Shown here in pieces: positions 1-6,303 of a stretch of DNA of 7,773 nucleotides (position 1 is its first letter; each line of letters begins with the position of its first letter). This DNA comes from DASTRU01 sp035761045 (GTDB lineage: Bacteria; Pseudomonadota; Gammaproteobacteria; Burkholderiales; Burkholderiaceae_E): contig DASTRU010000207.1 in the NCBI GenBank assembly GCA_035761045.1, forward strand, positions 1-7,773. Reading direction: 5' to 3'. The notes under the pieces were generated by a model that was given only the letters and a program-made list of their open reading frames with translations, ran no database searches and was not told where the DNA came from. A program made the translations under genes and the position numbers.

Positions 1-1
1 G

Positions 2-529
2 GTGCGCGTGACCGACGGCGCGCTTAAAGGCATCGATTACGCCAAGCGCTTGCGTGAATGGCGCACGCGCTTGCGCGATATCCGCTCGCTCGCGGGCACG
101 CCGAACGAGCGGCAAGCCGACGCCGCGAATGAAAAGACCGACTTCTCCGAACTCTCGGCCACGTTCCAAATCGCTAACGGCGTAGCGACGAGTAAGGACT
201 TGGCGATGAAAGCCCCGCTCGTGCGTCTTTCGGGCGCGGGCGCGATCGATATCGGCAACGATCGTGTTGACTACACCGTGGAAGCAAGCTTGGTGAATAC
301 GCTGACCGGCCAAGGTGGCAAGGAGCGTACGCAAGCGGGGGTTGAAGTCACCGTGCCCGTGCGCGTCGTCGGACCGCTCGCGCAACCTCAATACGAGGTG
401 TTGTGGGCCAAGGCCGCCGGCGGCGCGCTTAAGGGCGCGTTGGATGTATTGACCAAGCCACCGCAACCCGGCGAGAACCCGGATCCCGCCAAAGCCTTGC
501 GCGATCGCTTCAAAGGGTTGTTCAAGTAA
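2..529 (+). CDS. AsmA family protein, C-terminal part (5' end outside window)
   Basis: The frame is open from the window edge, so only the last 175 or so residues are visible and the GTG at base 2 should not be taken as the start. The segment with TDFSELSATFQIANG followed by a short strand-rich stretch (LVRLSGAGAIDIG, then DYTVEASLVN) is the conserved C-terminal block of AsmA-family proteins. These are large inner-membrane-anchored periplasmic proteins with repeated beta-groove domains, linked to outer-membrane assembly and lipid transport. The tail ends in a proline-rich linker (PPQPGENPDP) and a short basic helix finishing in RFKGLFK, also usual for the family. No membrane segment is expected in this part. 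The next gene, phoX, lies 110 bp downstream on the same strand. Family assignment is secure; the exact paralogue cannot be judged without the N-terminus. Confidence 0.85.
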   Translation: MRVTDGALKGIDYAKRLREWRTRLRDIRSLAGTPNERQADAANEKTDFSELSATFQIANGVATSKDLAMKAPLVRLSGAGAIDIGNDRVDYTVEASLVNTLTGQGGKERTQAGVEVTVPVRVVGPLAQPQYEVLWAKAAGGALKGALDVLTKPPQPGENPDPAKALRDRFKGLFK

Positions 530-548
530 GTCGACGACGGTGCGGCGG

Positions 549-588
549 CGGTCACGCCGCTTTCATCGTGATGACATGCGGGCGTCAT
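549..588 (+). promoter_or_regulatory. Candidate PHO box (PhoB-binding repeats) upstream of phoX
   Basis: Four 7-bp units lie on an exact 11-bp pitch with 4-bp spacers: CGGTCAC (549-555), CTTTCAT (560-566), ATGACAT (571-577) and GCGTCAT (582-588). The PhoB consensus unit is CTGTCAT, with CTGTAAY-type variants tolerated. Match counts are 6, 6, 5 and 5 of 7, and the CAT/CAC ends are in perfect register. The last unit ends 51 bp before the phoX start, a normal place for a PHO box acting in place of a -35. I see no convincing -10 hexamer downstream. The pitch and register are seen directly; PhoB control is inferred from these and from the identity of the next gene. Confidence 0.5.
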
Positions 589-639
589 GCCGAACGTTCA
601 TCGTGGCGCGATTGATGAACTCTTTAAACGCGCACCCCT

Positions 640-2538
640 ATGAACGAATTCGGCGACTCTATCGTCAATCCATCCGCTAACCGTACGTTCGACGACGTGC
701 TGTTGTCGCGGCGGAATTTAATTAAAGGTGGACTTGGCGCATGGGCGATGTCGATGGTGGGCACGGTCGCCGCGTTGAATGCGTCGTCTAACGACAAGTC
801 GGCTTTTTCATTTGCGAGCGTGCCGGTGTCGACGCAAGACCGCGTCGTCGTGCCGCCCGGTTACGAGGTCGACTTAGTCATTGCGTGGGGCGACCCAATC
901 AACGGTACGTCGCCCACTTTCAAGACCGATGCATCGAACACCGCCGCCGAGCAAGCCTTGCAAGCCGGCATGCATCACGACGGCATGCATTTTTTCGCGG
1001 AGCGTGATCGATCCGATCGCGGCGTGTTGGTGATGAATCATGAATATGCGGACGATGGTTTGCTGCATACCCAAGGCATGCGCGTATGGACGGCCGAGCA
1101 GGTGGCCAAATCGCAAGCCGCGCACGGCGTCAGCGTATTGAGTATCGAGCGCGTGCAAGGGCGATGGACGATCACGCCTTCGCCGTACATGCGTCGCATC
1201 ACCGCATCCACGCCAATTCGAATTTCCGGTCCCGCGAGCGCGCACGCGCTGATGCGTACCGCGGCCGATCCTCGCGGCACGACGGCGCTTGGCACTTTCA
1301 ACAATTGCGCGAATGGCCATACACCGTGGGGCACGTATCTCGCATGCGAGGAAAATTTCAACGGCTATTTCGTGAACGCCTCGCTTTCGATTCCTAAGGA
1401 CCAAGCGCGTTACGGCATTACGAAAGACGGCTTTGGTTATCGCTGGCACGAGCACGATGCGCGCTTTGACGCGCGCGAGCATCCGAACGAGCCGAATCGT
1501 TTTGGCTGGGTGGTGGAGATCGATCCTTTCAATCCAGCATCGCCGCCGGTAAAGCGCACCGCGCTCGGTCGCTTCAAGCATGAAGGCGCGACGGTCACGC
1601 TCGCGCGCGATGGTCGCGTCGTCGTCTACATGGGCGACGACGAGCGCAACGAATACATCTACAAATTCGTGTCCGCGCGGCCGTTCGATGCGCGCGATCC
1701 AAACGCCAATCGCGACTTGCTCGACGACGGAACGCTATATGTCGCGCGGTTCGAGGCCGACGGCGACGGGCAATGGCGCGCGCTAACGTTTGGCCGCGAT
1801 GGTTTGGTGCCCGAGGCCGGATTCAACGATCAAGCCGAGGTGTTGATCAAGGCGCGTTTAGCCGCCGATGTATTAGGCGCGACGAAGATGGATCGACCCG
1901 AATGGATCGCCGTGCATCCACAGTCGCGCGAGGTATATGTGTCGCTGACGAATAACTCCCAGCGCGGTACGCGTAGCGCGGTCGACGCGGCCAATCCGCG
2001 CGAGAACAACGTGTTTGGTCACATCGTGCGTTGGAACGAGGCCAACAACGATCCCGCGGCACTCACGTTCTCGTGGAACGTTTTCATATTAGGCGGCAAC
2101 CCAATGCAGGCCGATGCGAGCAAGCGCGGCACGATTCGCGGCGATGCCTTTGGCTCGCCCGATGGCTTGTCGTTCGATAGCGCCGGCACCTTGTGGATTC
2201 AAACCGATGTATCGACCACCACGCTCGATAAAGGTGATTACGCGGGCTTAGGCAATAACCAGATGCTCGCGGCCGATACGAAGACAGGAGAGACGCGGCG
2301 ATTCCTCGTCGGCCCGCGTGGTTGCGAGATCACCGGCGTGACGTGGACGCCCGATCGCACCGCGATGTTCATCAACGTGCAACACCCAGGCGAAACCCCC
2401 AATGAACGTTCGGATCCCGCGCATCCGACCGCGATCTCGGATTGGCCGCATGTGCAATTTCCGCGATCGCCGGCGGGGCGTCCACGCTCGGCCACGGTGG
2501 TGATTCGCCGTGGCGATGGTGGGCCGATCAACGGTTGA
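640..2538 (+). CDS. phoX: PhoX family alkaline phosphatase (DUF839), Tat-exported
   Basis: Predicted periplasmic or secreted phosphomonoesterase that releases phosphate from organic esters. The 632-residue length is normal for PhoX. A twin-arginine signal is visible: SRRNLIK with R24-R25, then a hydrophobic stretch to about residue 46. This fits PhoX, which folds around an iron-calcium cofactor before Tat export. Family blocks follow in order: NHEY (E135), NNCANGHTPWGTYLACEENF (C223, E237, E238), FKHEGATV (E315), MGDDERNEYIYKF (331-341) and NVQHPGE (579-585). In characterised PhoX a cysteine and several glutamates hold the metals; C223 and these glutamates are the probable equivalents, an assignment I make by motif only. 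No Shine-Dalgarno is evident before the ATG, but the next in-frame ATG (M37) would destroy the Tat signal. The PHO-like repeats upstream suggest phosphate-starvation control. A DUF839 relative with another substrate cannot be excluded. Confidence 0.88.
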   Translation: MNEFGDSIVNPSANRTFDDVLLSRRNLIKGGLGAWAMSMVGTVAALNASSNDKSAFSFASVPVSTQDRVVVPPGYEVDLVIAWGDPINGTSPTFKTDASNTAAEQALQAGMHHDGMHFFAERDRSDRGVLVMNHEYADDGLLHTQGMRVWTAEQVAKSQAAHGVSVLSIERVQGRWTITPSPYMRRITASTPIRISGPASAHALMRTAADPRGTTALGTFNNCANGHTPWGTYLACEENFNGYFVNASLSIPKDQARYGITKDGFGYRWHEHDARFDAREHPNEPNRFGWVVEIDPFNPASPPVKRTALGRFKHEGATVTLARDGRVVVYMGDDERNEYIYKFVSARPFDARDPNANRDLLDDGTLYVARFEADGDGQWRALTFGRDGLVPEAGFNDQAEVLIKARLAADVLGATKMDRPEWIAVHPQSREVYVSLTNNSQRGTRSAVDAANPRENNVFGHIVRWNEANNDPAALTFSWNVFILGGNPMQADASKRGTIRGDAFGSPDGLSFDSAGTLWIQTDVSTTTLDKGDYAGLGNNQMLAADTKTGETRRFLVGPRGCEITGVTWTPDRTAMFINVQHPGETPNERSDPAHPTAISDWPHVQFPRSPAGRPRSATVVIRRGDGGPING

Positions 2539-2619
2539 TGGCGCGTCGTTGACTTACTAAGTAAAGTCATCACGACGCCTTAGGCAAAGTCCTAAGGCGT
2601 CGGCAGCGAAGACGCGCCA
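2539..2619. repeat. Nested inverted repeats (three-way-junction layout) directly after phoX
   Basis: A 9-bp outer stem pairs TGGCGCGTC (2539-2547) with GACGCGCCA (2611-2619) perfectly. It encloses two hairpins. The first pairs TGACTTAC (2550-2557) with GTAAAGTCA (2561-2569), with one bulged A and a 3-base loop. The second is a perfect 12-bp stem, CGACGCCTTAGG (2573-2584) with CCTAAGGCGTCG (2591-2602), and a 6-base loop. The outer stem begins at the base after the phoX stop. There is no T-tract after any stem on either strand, so this is not a standard intrinsic terminator. It may act as a 3'-end stabiliser of phoX mRNA, a factor-assisted terminator or a repeated extragenic element; its function is unknown. 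Confidence 0.6.
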
Positions 2620-2788
2620 CCGTCCTAACGCGACTTAGGATGTCGGATGAGCGATAACAACGCGGGTGTGCGGCTTATCAACGTTGACGAAAACGATGAA
2701 CTTCGTCACACGCCAAAACGGAAAAACCTAACGAATTAAGCCCGCGCGCTCATTCACCATGAAGGCGATTTCAAGGGGAGAGATCGCC
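2620..2788. other. Rest of the phoX to binding-protein gap, with further inverted repeats
   Basis: No gene is evident here. Three more symmetric elements can be read. CGTCCTAA (2621-2628) pairs with TTAGGATG (2635-2642) with one G-T pair, and it repeats the CCTAA/TTAGG motif of the preceding 12-bp stem. TCAACGTTGA (2678-2687) is a perfect 10-bp palindrome. TGACGAA (2685-2691) pairs with TTCGTCA (2702-2708) across a 10-base loop and overlaps that palindrome. A TTGACG at 2684-2689 could be a -35, but nothing 16-18 bp further resembles a -10. The promoter of the downstream gene is therefore not identified. Confidence 0.45.
2773..2780 (+). promoter_or_regulatory. Shine-Dalgarno that fixes the start of the binding-protein gene
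   Basis: AAGGGGAG ends 8 bases before the ATG at 2789. An in-frame ATG 30 bases earlier (2759) has no such site and would put ten residues in front of a complete signal peptide, so 2789 is preferred. Confidence 0.8.
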
Positions 2789-3652
2789 ATGCGCATCACC
2801 ATTCGCACATTCGCGGGTTCGGTCGTCGTCTTAGCGGGCATGATGGTGATGCTCTCGACCGCGCGAGCCGAGGACTTTGATATTTGGCTCGGGCTCGATA
2901 CCGCCGATCGCGGCTCGGAACTCGTGCTCACCACATCGGCCGCGAGCGCGATGAGCCGCTTCATCGGCACCAAGGTGGCAATCACGCAATCGTCGAACCT
3001 CGCCGAAGCCTTTACCGCGCGCGCGCTGGACAACGAGGCCATCATTGGTCCAGCGCATGTCACGGCCGCCGCCTTGCAAAACGGGTATCGCTTGATCGCC
3101 ACCACCGGGCAAGACACGACCTACGCCTTGGTCGTACGCAAAGACATTAGTAGTACCGAGCAACTACGCGGCACTCGTTTGTACCTAACGCAGCCGCATT
3201 CGGTGCGCACCTACATCGGTAAAGGTTGGTTGTCGCAAATGGATTTACCACTCAAAGCGTTTGCCGACGTGACCTATGGCCGCACCGGCGGCGCGGGGTT
3301 GATCGCAATCTCGTCCAATTTGGCCGATGCCACCGTGGTCGAGGAAAACGAGGCCAAGCAATGGATCGCGAATAACCCCGGTTACGCGGTCGTGCTCAAA
3401 ACGACGCGTTCAATCCCCGGTGGGCTTGGGTTCGCCGTACGGCGCGACGTCAACGCCGAGCAACGCGCGCGGTTATTGCAATGGGTGAATTCGCCCGATG
3501 GATTGATTGTTGGTGTTGGCAAATTCGTCGCGGTCGCGGCAAGCGAACAAGATAAATACAACTACGTCATCTCATTCGCCGCGACGAACGCACCGCTCGC
3601 GCCCGCGACCGGCGTGCAACGCGTGAGCGCTGGCGCAACGGTTCGCCAGTAA
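2789..3652 (+). CDS. Periplasmic substrate-binding protein, PhnD-like (phosphate/phosphonate type)
   Basis: 287 residues. The N-terminus is a classic Sec signal: R2 and R6, a hydrophobic core from about 9 to 22, and a cleavage site after A-R-A (A27), giving a mature protein of about 260 residues. The mature part resembles the PhnD-like fold of ABC-transporter binding proteins: IIGPAHVTAAAL at 85-96, a strand-rich stretch with YALVVRKDI (112-120), and the hinge-like SSTEQLRGTRLYLTQPHSVR (121-140), where this family carries its 'LRGK' block. A second lobe follows with GLGFAVRRDV near the C-terminus. No permease or ATPase gene is next to it, so it may work with components encoded elsewhere or as a sensor-type binding protein. 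Proximity to phoX points to a phosphorus ligand, but residues do not prove it. The stop codon is one base from the convergent ferredoxin stop. Confidence 0.68.
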   Translation: MRITIRTFAGSVVVLAGMMVMLSTARAEDFDIWLGLDTADRGSELVLTTSAASAMSRFIGTKVAITQSSNLAEAFTARALDNEAIIGPAHVTAAALQNGYRLIATTGQDTTYALVVRKDISSTEQLRGTRLYLTQPHSVRTYIGKGWLSQMDLPLKAFADVTYGRTGGAGLIAISSNLADATVVEENEAKQWIANNPGYAVVLKTTRSIPGGLGFAVRRDVNAEQRARLLQWVNSPDGLIVGVGKFVAVAASEQDKYNYVISFAATNAPLAPATGVQRVSAGATVRQ

Positions 3653-3653
3653 C

Positions 3654-3941
3654 TTAGTCGGAGTTGTCGGAGGACGGCGCGGCGGCTTGGCGCGCGGCCT
3701 GTTGCAAGCGTTCGTATTTGCTTAGTAATTCGTCGCGGCTTTCGCGCCAGGCCGGGTTGAACGGAATGCATTGCACGGGGCATACGATTTGGCATTGCGG
3801 TTCGTTGTAATGGCCCACGCATTCGGTGCATTTGTGCGGATCGATCTCATAAATCTCGTCGCCCATGTAGATCGCGCCGTTGGGGCAGACGGGCTCGCAT
3901 ACATCGCAGTTAATGCATTCGTCGGTGATGATCAACGCCAT
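3654..3941 (-). CDS. 2[4Fe-4S] ferredoxin, YfhL / Allochromatium type
   Basis: 95-residue cytoplasmic electron carrier with two four-iron clusters. The first cysteine set is C9, C12, C15 and C19-P (CX2CX2CX3CP). The second is C38, C41, C50 and C54-P (CX2CX8CX3CP), with an extra C58. The eight-residue spacing in the second motif, in place of two, and the added C-terminal helix are marks of the Allochromatium vinosum type, whose clusters have unusually low potentials. The C-terminal tail from about 65 on is a charged and alanine-rich helix ending in SSDNSD. The gene starts 20 bases after the coaD stop, so it is probably the last gene of the rsmD-coaD-fdx unit. The Shine-Dalgarno is weak. Its redox partner is not shown by the sequence. 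The symbol is left blank because fdx and yfhL are both used. Confidence 0.93.
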   Translation of the reverse strand: MALIITDECINCDVCEPVCPNGAIYMGDEIYEIDPHKCTECVGHYNEPQCQIVCPVQCIPFNPAWRESRDELLSKYERLQQAARQAAAPSSDNSD

Positions 3942-3961
3942 GGCGCGGCTCGCTTAAAACA

Positions 3962-4447
3962 TCACGAAGCGGAGTTCAAGCGTTCCTTGAGCCAACGCTC
4001 GACGCTTGGAAACACGAACTTCGATACATCGCCACCGAGCACCGCGATCTCGCGCACGATCGTGCCGCTAATGAATTGGTATTGATCGCTCGGCGTGAGG
4101 AACATGGTTTCGACATCGGGCAGCAGATAACGGTTCATGCCCGCCATTTGAAATTCGTATTCGAAGTCGCTTACCGCGCGCAAGCCGCGAACGATCACGC
4201 GCGCACTTTGCTCGCGCACGAAGTCTTTAAGCAATCCGCGAAACGGATGCACTTCCACATTCGGGTAATGCGACAACACTTCGCGCGCGATCGCCACCCG
4301 TTCATCCAAATTAAAAAATGGTCCCTTGGTGCGACTGTCGGCAACGCCCACCACTAATTTTTCAAACAGGCCCGACGCGCGCCGTACGAGATCTTCATGG
4401 CCTCGTGTAAGCGGATCGAACGTACCCGGATAGACGGCGATCACCAT
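3962..4447 (-). CDS. coaD: Phosphopantetheine adenylyltransferase
   Basis: 161 residues, the normal size. It catalyses the penultimate step of coenzyme A synthesis, joining ATP and 4'-phosphopantetheine to give dephospho-CoA and pyrophosphate; the enzyme is a cytoplasmic hexamer. The nucleotidyltransferase motif sits in GTFDPLTRGH (8-17), with H17 of the TxGH signature. VIVRGLRAVSDFEYEFQMA in the middle carries the substrate-binding arginines, and ISGTIVREIAVLGGDVSKFV near the C-terminus is the ISST-like block. The run FVFPSVERWL and TRGH rather than TNGH are what I remember from Burkholderia enzymes. A strong Shine-Dalgarno, AGGGGAAG read on the minus strand (4451-4458), precedes the ATG closely. 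The gene follows rsmD by 49 bases and precedes the ferredoxin by 20. Confidence 0.97.
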   Translation of the reverse strand: MVIAVYPGTFDPLTRGHEDLVRRASGLFEKLVVGVADSRTKGPFFNLDERVAIAREVLSHYPNVEVHPFRGLLKDFVREQSARVIVRGLRAVSDFEYEFQMAGMNRYLLPDVETMFLTPSDQYQFISGTIVREIAVLGGDVSKFVFPSVERWLKERLNSAS

Positions 4448-4496
4448 CGCTTCCCCTAGATTTCTTTAAACATAACGGTGTTGCGCCAACGCTTCA

Positions 4497-5093
4497 TTAA
4501 GCCGCGCGCGACAGGACATGATAATGAACCTGTCCTGCCGAGCCTTGGCGCCGAACGGTAAGTCCTAATGGTTCAACGACCGATGAATCCAGCGCGGACT
4601 CGGCTTCCACATACAGATCTCCATCGGGCGCAAGCAATGCGGCGGCCAACGGCAGCATGCGGTCGATCCATTCAGCACGAAACGGCGGATCGAGCAGCAC
4701 GATGTCGAAGCAGCGTTTGGCGACGATGAATTGGCGTGCCACGCGCTCGGCATCGGCCTCGTGAAGCTCCATCGCGTCGGCGCTCAGTTTTTCGATGGAT
4801 CGACGAATCGCGGTGCAAGCCGTGCGATCCCGTTCAACGCACACCACGGGCGCGGCCCCGCGCGAAGCGGCCTCGAAGCTTAAGGCGCCGCTACCCGCGA
4901 ACAAGTCGAGGCAGCTACGGCCCGCAAGATCTTGGCCTAACCAATTAAATAAGGTTTCGCGTACGCGATCGGGCGTGGGGCGAAGTCCGGCGATCTCAGG
5001 CACCGCTAAGGGCGTGCGTTTCCATTGTCCGCCGATGATGCGTACGCGATGGGGTGGCGATGGGGAAGCGGGCGATCGCGGTGAAGTCTTCAT
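4497..5093 (-). CDS. rsmD: 16S rRNA (guanine(966)-N2)-methyltransferase
   Basis: 198 residues. It transfers a methyl group from S-adenosylmethionine to N2 of G966 in 16S rRNA of the small ribosomal subunit. Family blocks in order: RVRIIGGQWKRTPL (16-29), LRPTPDRVRETLFNWL (37-52), the SAM-binding loop LDLFAGSGALSFEAASRG (62-79) with acidic E87 after the next strand, and the catalytic DPPF at 135-138. The frame stays open far upstream to 5495, but that part runs antisense through the start of ftsY and is low-complexity serine/alanine, so the ATG at 5091-5093 is taken. Nothing resembling a Shine-Dalgarno precedes it, while TACAAT lies 8 bases before the start on the minus strand, which suggests a leaderless or near-leaderless message. 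It is the first gene of a likely operon with coaD and the ferredoxin. Confidence 0.95.
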   Translation of the reverse strand: MKTSPRSPASPSPPHRVRIIGGQWKRTPLAVPEIAGLRPTPDRVRETLFNWLGQDLAGRSCLDLFAGSGALSFEAASRGAAPVVCVERDRTACTAIRRSIEKLSADAMELHEADAERVARQFIVAKRCFDIVLLDPPFRAEWIDRMLPLAAALLAPDGDLYVEAESALDSSVVEPLGLTVRRQGSAGQVHYHVLSRAA

Positions 5094-5136
5094 CGCGGCG
5101 GATTGTAGCGAGGCATGCTTCGTTAGAATCGAGCGC
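5094..5136. promoter_or_regulatory. Compact divergent promoter region between rsmD and ftsY
   Basis: Only 43 bp separate the two start codons. On the plus strand TAGAAT (5124-5129) ends 7 bases before the ftsY ATG. On the minus strand TACAAT (5102-5107) ends 8 bases before the rsmD ATG. Both resemble TATAAT (5/6 each), and initiation at the usual distance would fall at or next to each A of ATG. Neither gene has a clear Shine-Dalgarno. The -35 candidates are poor: TTGTAG at 5103-5108 for ftsY, with a 15-bp spacer, and TTCTAA on the minus strand at 5123-5128 for rsmD. Each -35 zone overlaps the other gene's -10, so the two promoters would compete. The hexamers are seen; promoter use is inferred. 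Confidence 0.45.
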
Positions 5137-6237
5137 ATGTTTGGATTCTTCAAAAGAAAAAAGGCTGATCCCGCGCCTACACCGGTGGAGGCCGCGCCGC
5201 CCGCGCAACCATCACCCGCAAGCGATGCGCCCGTTGCGACGCCTTCACCCGAGCTCGCCGCGCCCGTACCACTTGAAGCCGTCCCACCCGCCACGCCAAG
5301 CGGTTGGATGGCCAAGCTTCGCAGTGGATTAGCCAAGACCGGCGGATCAATCACCTCGCTGTTCGTACGCGCGCGCGTGGACGATGCGCTGCTCGATGAA
5401 CTCGAGGAAGCCTTGCTAACCGCCGACGCGGGCGTGGAGGCTACCGAGATATTGCTAACGCGTTTGAAAAAACGCGTGCGCGACGAGCGCATCACCGAGG
5501 TGGCGCGCGTGCGCGAAGCCTTGCGCGATGTGCTCGTGGATCATCTCAAGCCCTTGGAACGGCCGTTCGTGCTCGATGCCGCACGTCCGCTCGTGGTGAT
5601 GATCGCGGGCGTGAATGGCGCGGGTAAGACGACGAGCATCGGCAAGCTCGCTCGCCATATGCAACGGCATGGGGCGTCGGTGTTGCTTGCGGCCGGCGAC
5701 ACGTTTCGCGCCGCCGCGCGCGAACAACTGGCGGAGTGGGGCGCGCGTAACAACGTCAACGTAATCGCGCAGGAAAGCGGCGACCCCGCGGCGGTCGTGT
5801 TCGACGCCGTGCATGCGGCCAAGGCGCGCGGCATCGATATCGTGATCGCCGACACGGCGGGCCGCTTGCCAACGCAACTGCATTTAATGGAAGAGTTGCG
5901 CAAGATCCGTCGCGTGACGACGAAAGCGATGGACGGTGCTCCGCACGAAATACTGTTGGTGATCGACGGCAACACCGGGCAAAACGCGCTCGCGCAAGTC
6001 AAGGCGTTTGACGATGCGTTAGGTTTGACCGGCCTAATCGTCACCAAACTCGACGGCACCGCCAAGGGAGGCGTGCTGGCGGCGATCGCGGCGGCTGGTC
6101 AAGGCAACGACAAAGCCACCACGAGGTCGAACCGCCTCACTCGCGCCGTGCCGGTGTACTTCATTGGCGTGGGCGAGCAACTCGAGGACTTGCAGCCATT
6201 CTCGGCGGAACAATTCGCCGACGCGCTACTAAGTTAG
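5137..6237 (+). CDS. ftsY: Signal recognition particle receptor FtsY
   Basis: 366 residues. SRP-family GTPase at the inner membrane that receives Ffh/4.5S RNA-ribosome complexes for co-translational insertion. It starts with the short amphipathic, basic MFGFFKRKK, then a proline/alanine-rich linker to about residue 55 (a shortened A domain), a helical N domain (about 58-140) and the G domain. GTPase motifs: GVNGAGKTT (G1, 158-166), DTFRAAAREQ (188-197), DTAGR (239-243), TKLDG (303-307) and the closing IGVGEQLEDLQPF. The frame is open upstream to 4795 but that part is antisense to rsmD; the ATG at 5137 gives the family's usual N-terminus. Oddity: about 15 extra residues (within 319-338, QGNDKATTRSNRLTR) sit between GGVLAAIA and PVYFIG, where other FtsY proteins have about five. 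Divergent from rsmD and convergent with prmC. Confidence 0.97.
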   Translation: MFGFFKRKKADPAPTPVEAAPPAQPSPASDAPVATPSPELAAPVPLEAVPPATPSGWMAKLRSGLAKTGGSITSLFVRARVDDALLDELEEALLTADAGVEATEILLTRLKKRVRDERITEVARVREALRDVLVDHLKPLERPFVLDAARPLVVMIAGVNGAGKTTSIGKLARHMQRHGASVLLAAGDTFRAAAREQLAEWGARNNVNVIAQESGDPAAVVFDAVHAAKARGIDIVIADTAGRLPTQLHLMEELRKIRRVTTKAMDGAPHEILLVIDGNTGQNALAQVKAFDDALGLTGLIVTKLDGTAKGGVLAAIAAAGQGNDKATTRSNRLTRAVPVYFIGVGEQLEDLQPFSAEQFADALLS

Positions 6238-6303
6238 TTCAACAATCGCGATCCATTCGCCCGGACAACCAAGAAGTTGCAACATCAGTCGCGCGCGAAC
6301 GCT

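Noticed and set aside
545..563. GCGGCG/CGCCGC stem-loop with TTT as a terminator for the AsmA-family gene
   Set aside because: The stem is only 6 bp and only three T follow before C. The bases also belong to the PHO-like units, which explain the stretch better.
874..1581. Long minus-strand frame (235 codons) inside phoX
   Set aside because: It is antisense to a well-supported gene, rich in arginine and histidine, and has no recognisable motif. It is a by-product of GC-rich codon use.
2759..2788. Upstream ATG as the start of the binding-protein gene
   Set aside because: It has no Shine-Dalgarno and would put ten polar residues before the signal peptide. The ATG at 2789 has AAGGGGAG at the right distance.
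4795..5136. N-terminal extension of ftsY, 114 codons
   Set aside because: It is antisense to the conserved core of rsmD and unlike any FtsY N-terminus. MFGFFKRKK at 5137 is the expected start.
5094..5495. N-terminal extension of rsmD, 134 codons
   Set aside because: It runs antisense through the ftsY start and N-terminal linker and is low-complexity serine/alanine/glycine. The family start is MKTSPRSP at 5093.
5455..6065. Two minus-strand frames inside ftsY
   Set aside because: They are antisense to conserved GTPase motifs, with biased composition and no ribosome-binding site.
6238..6303. Terminator between convergent ftsY and prmC
   Set aside because: I found only a GTTGCAAC palindrome and GC alternations; no stem with a T-run exists on either strand.
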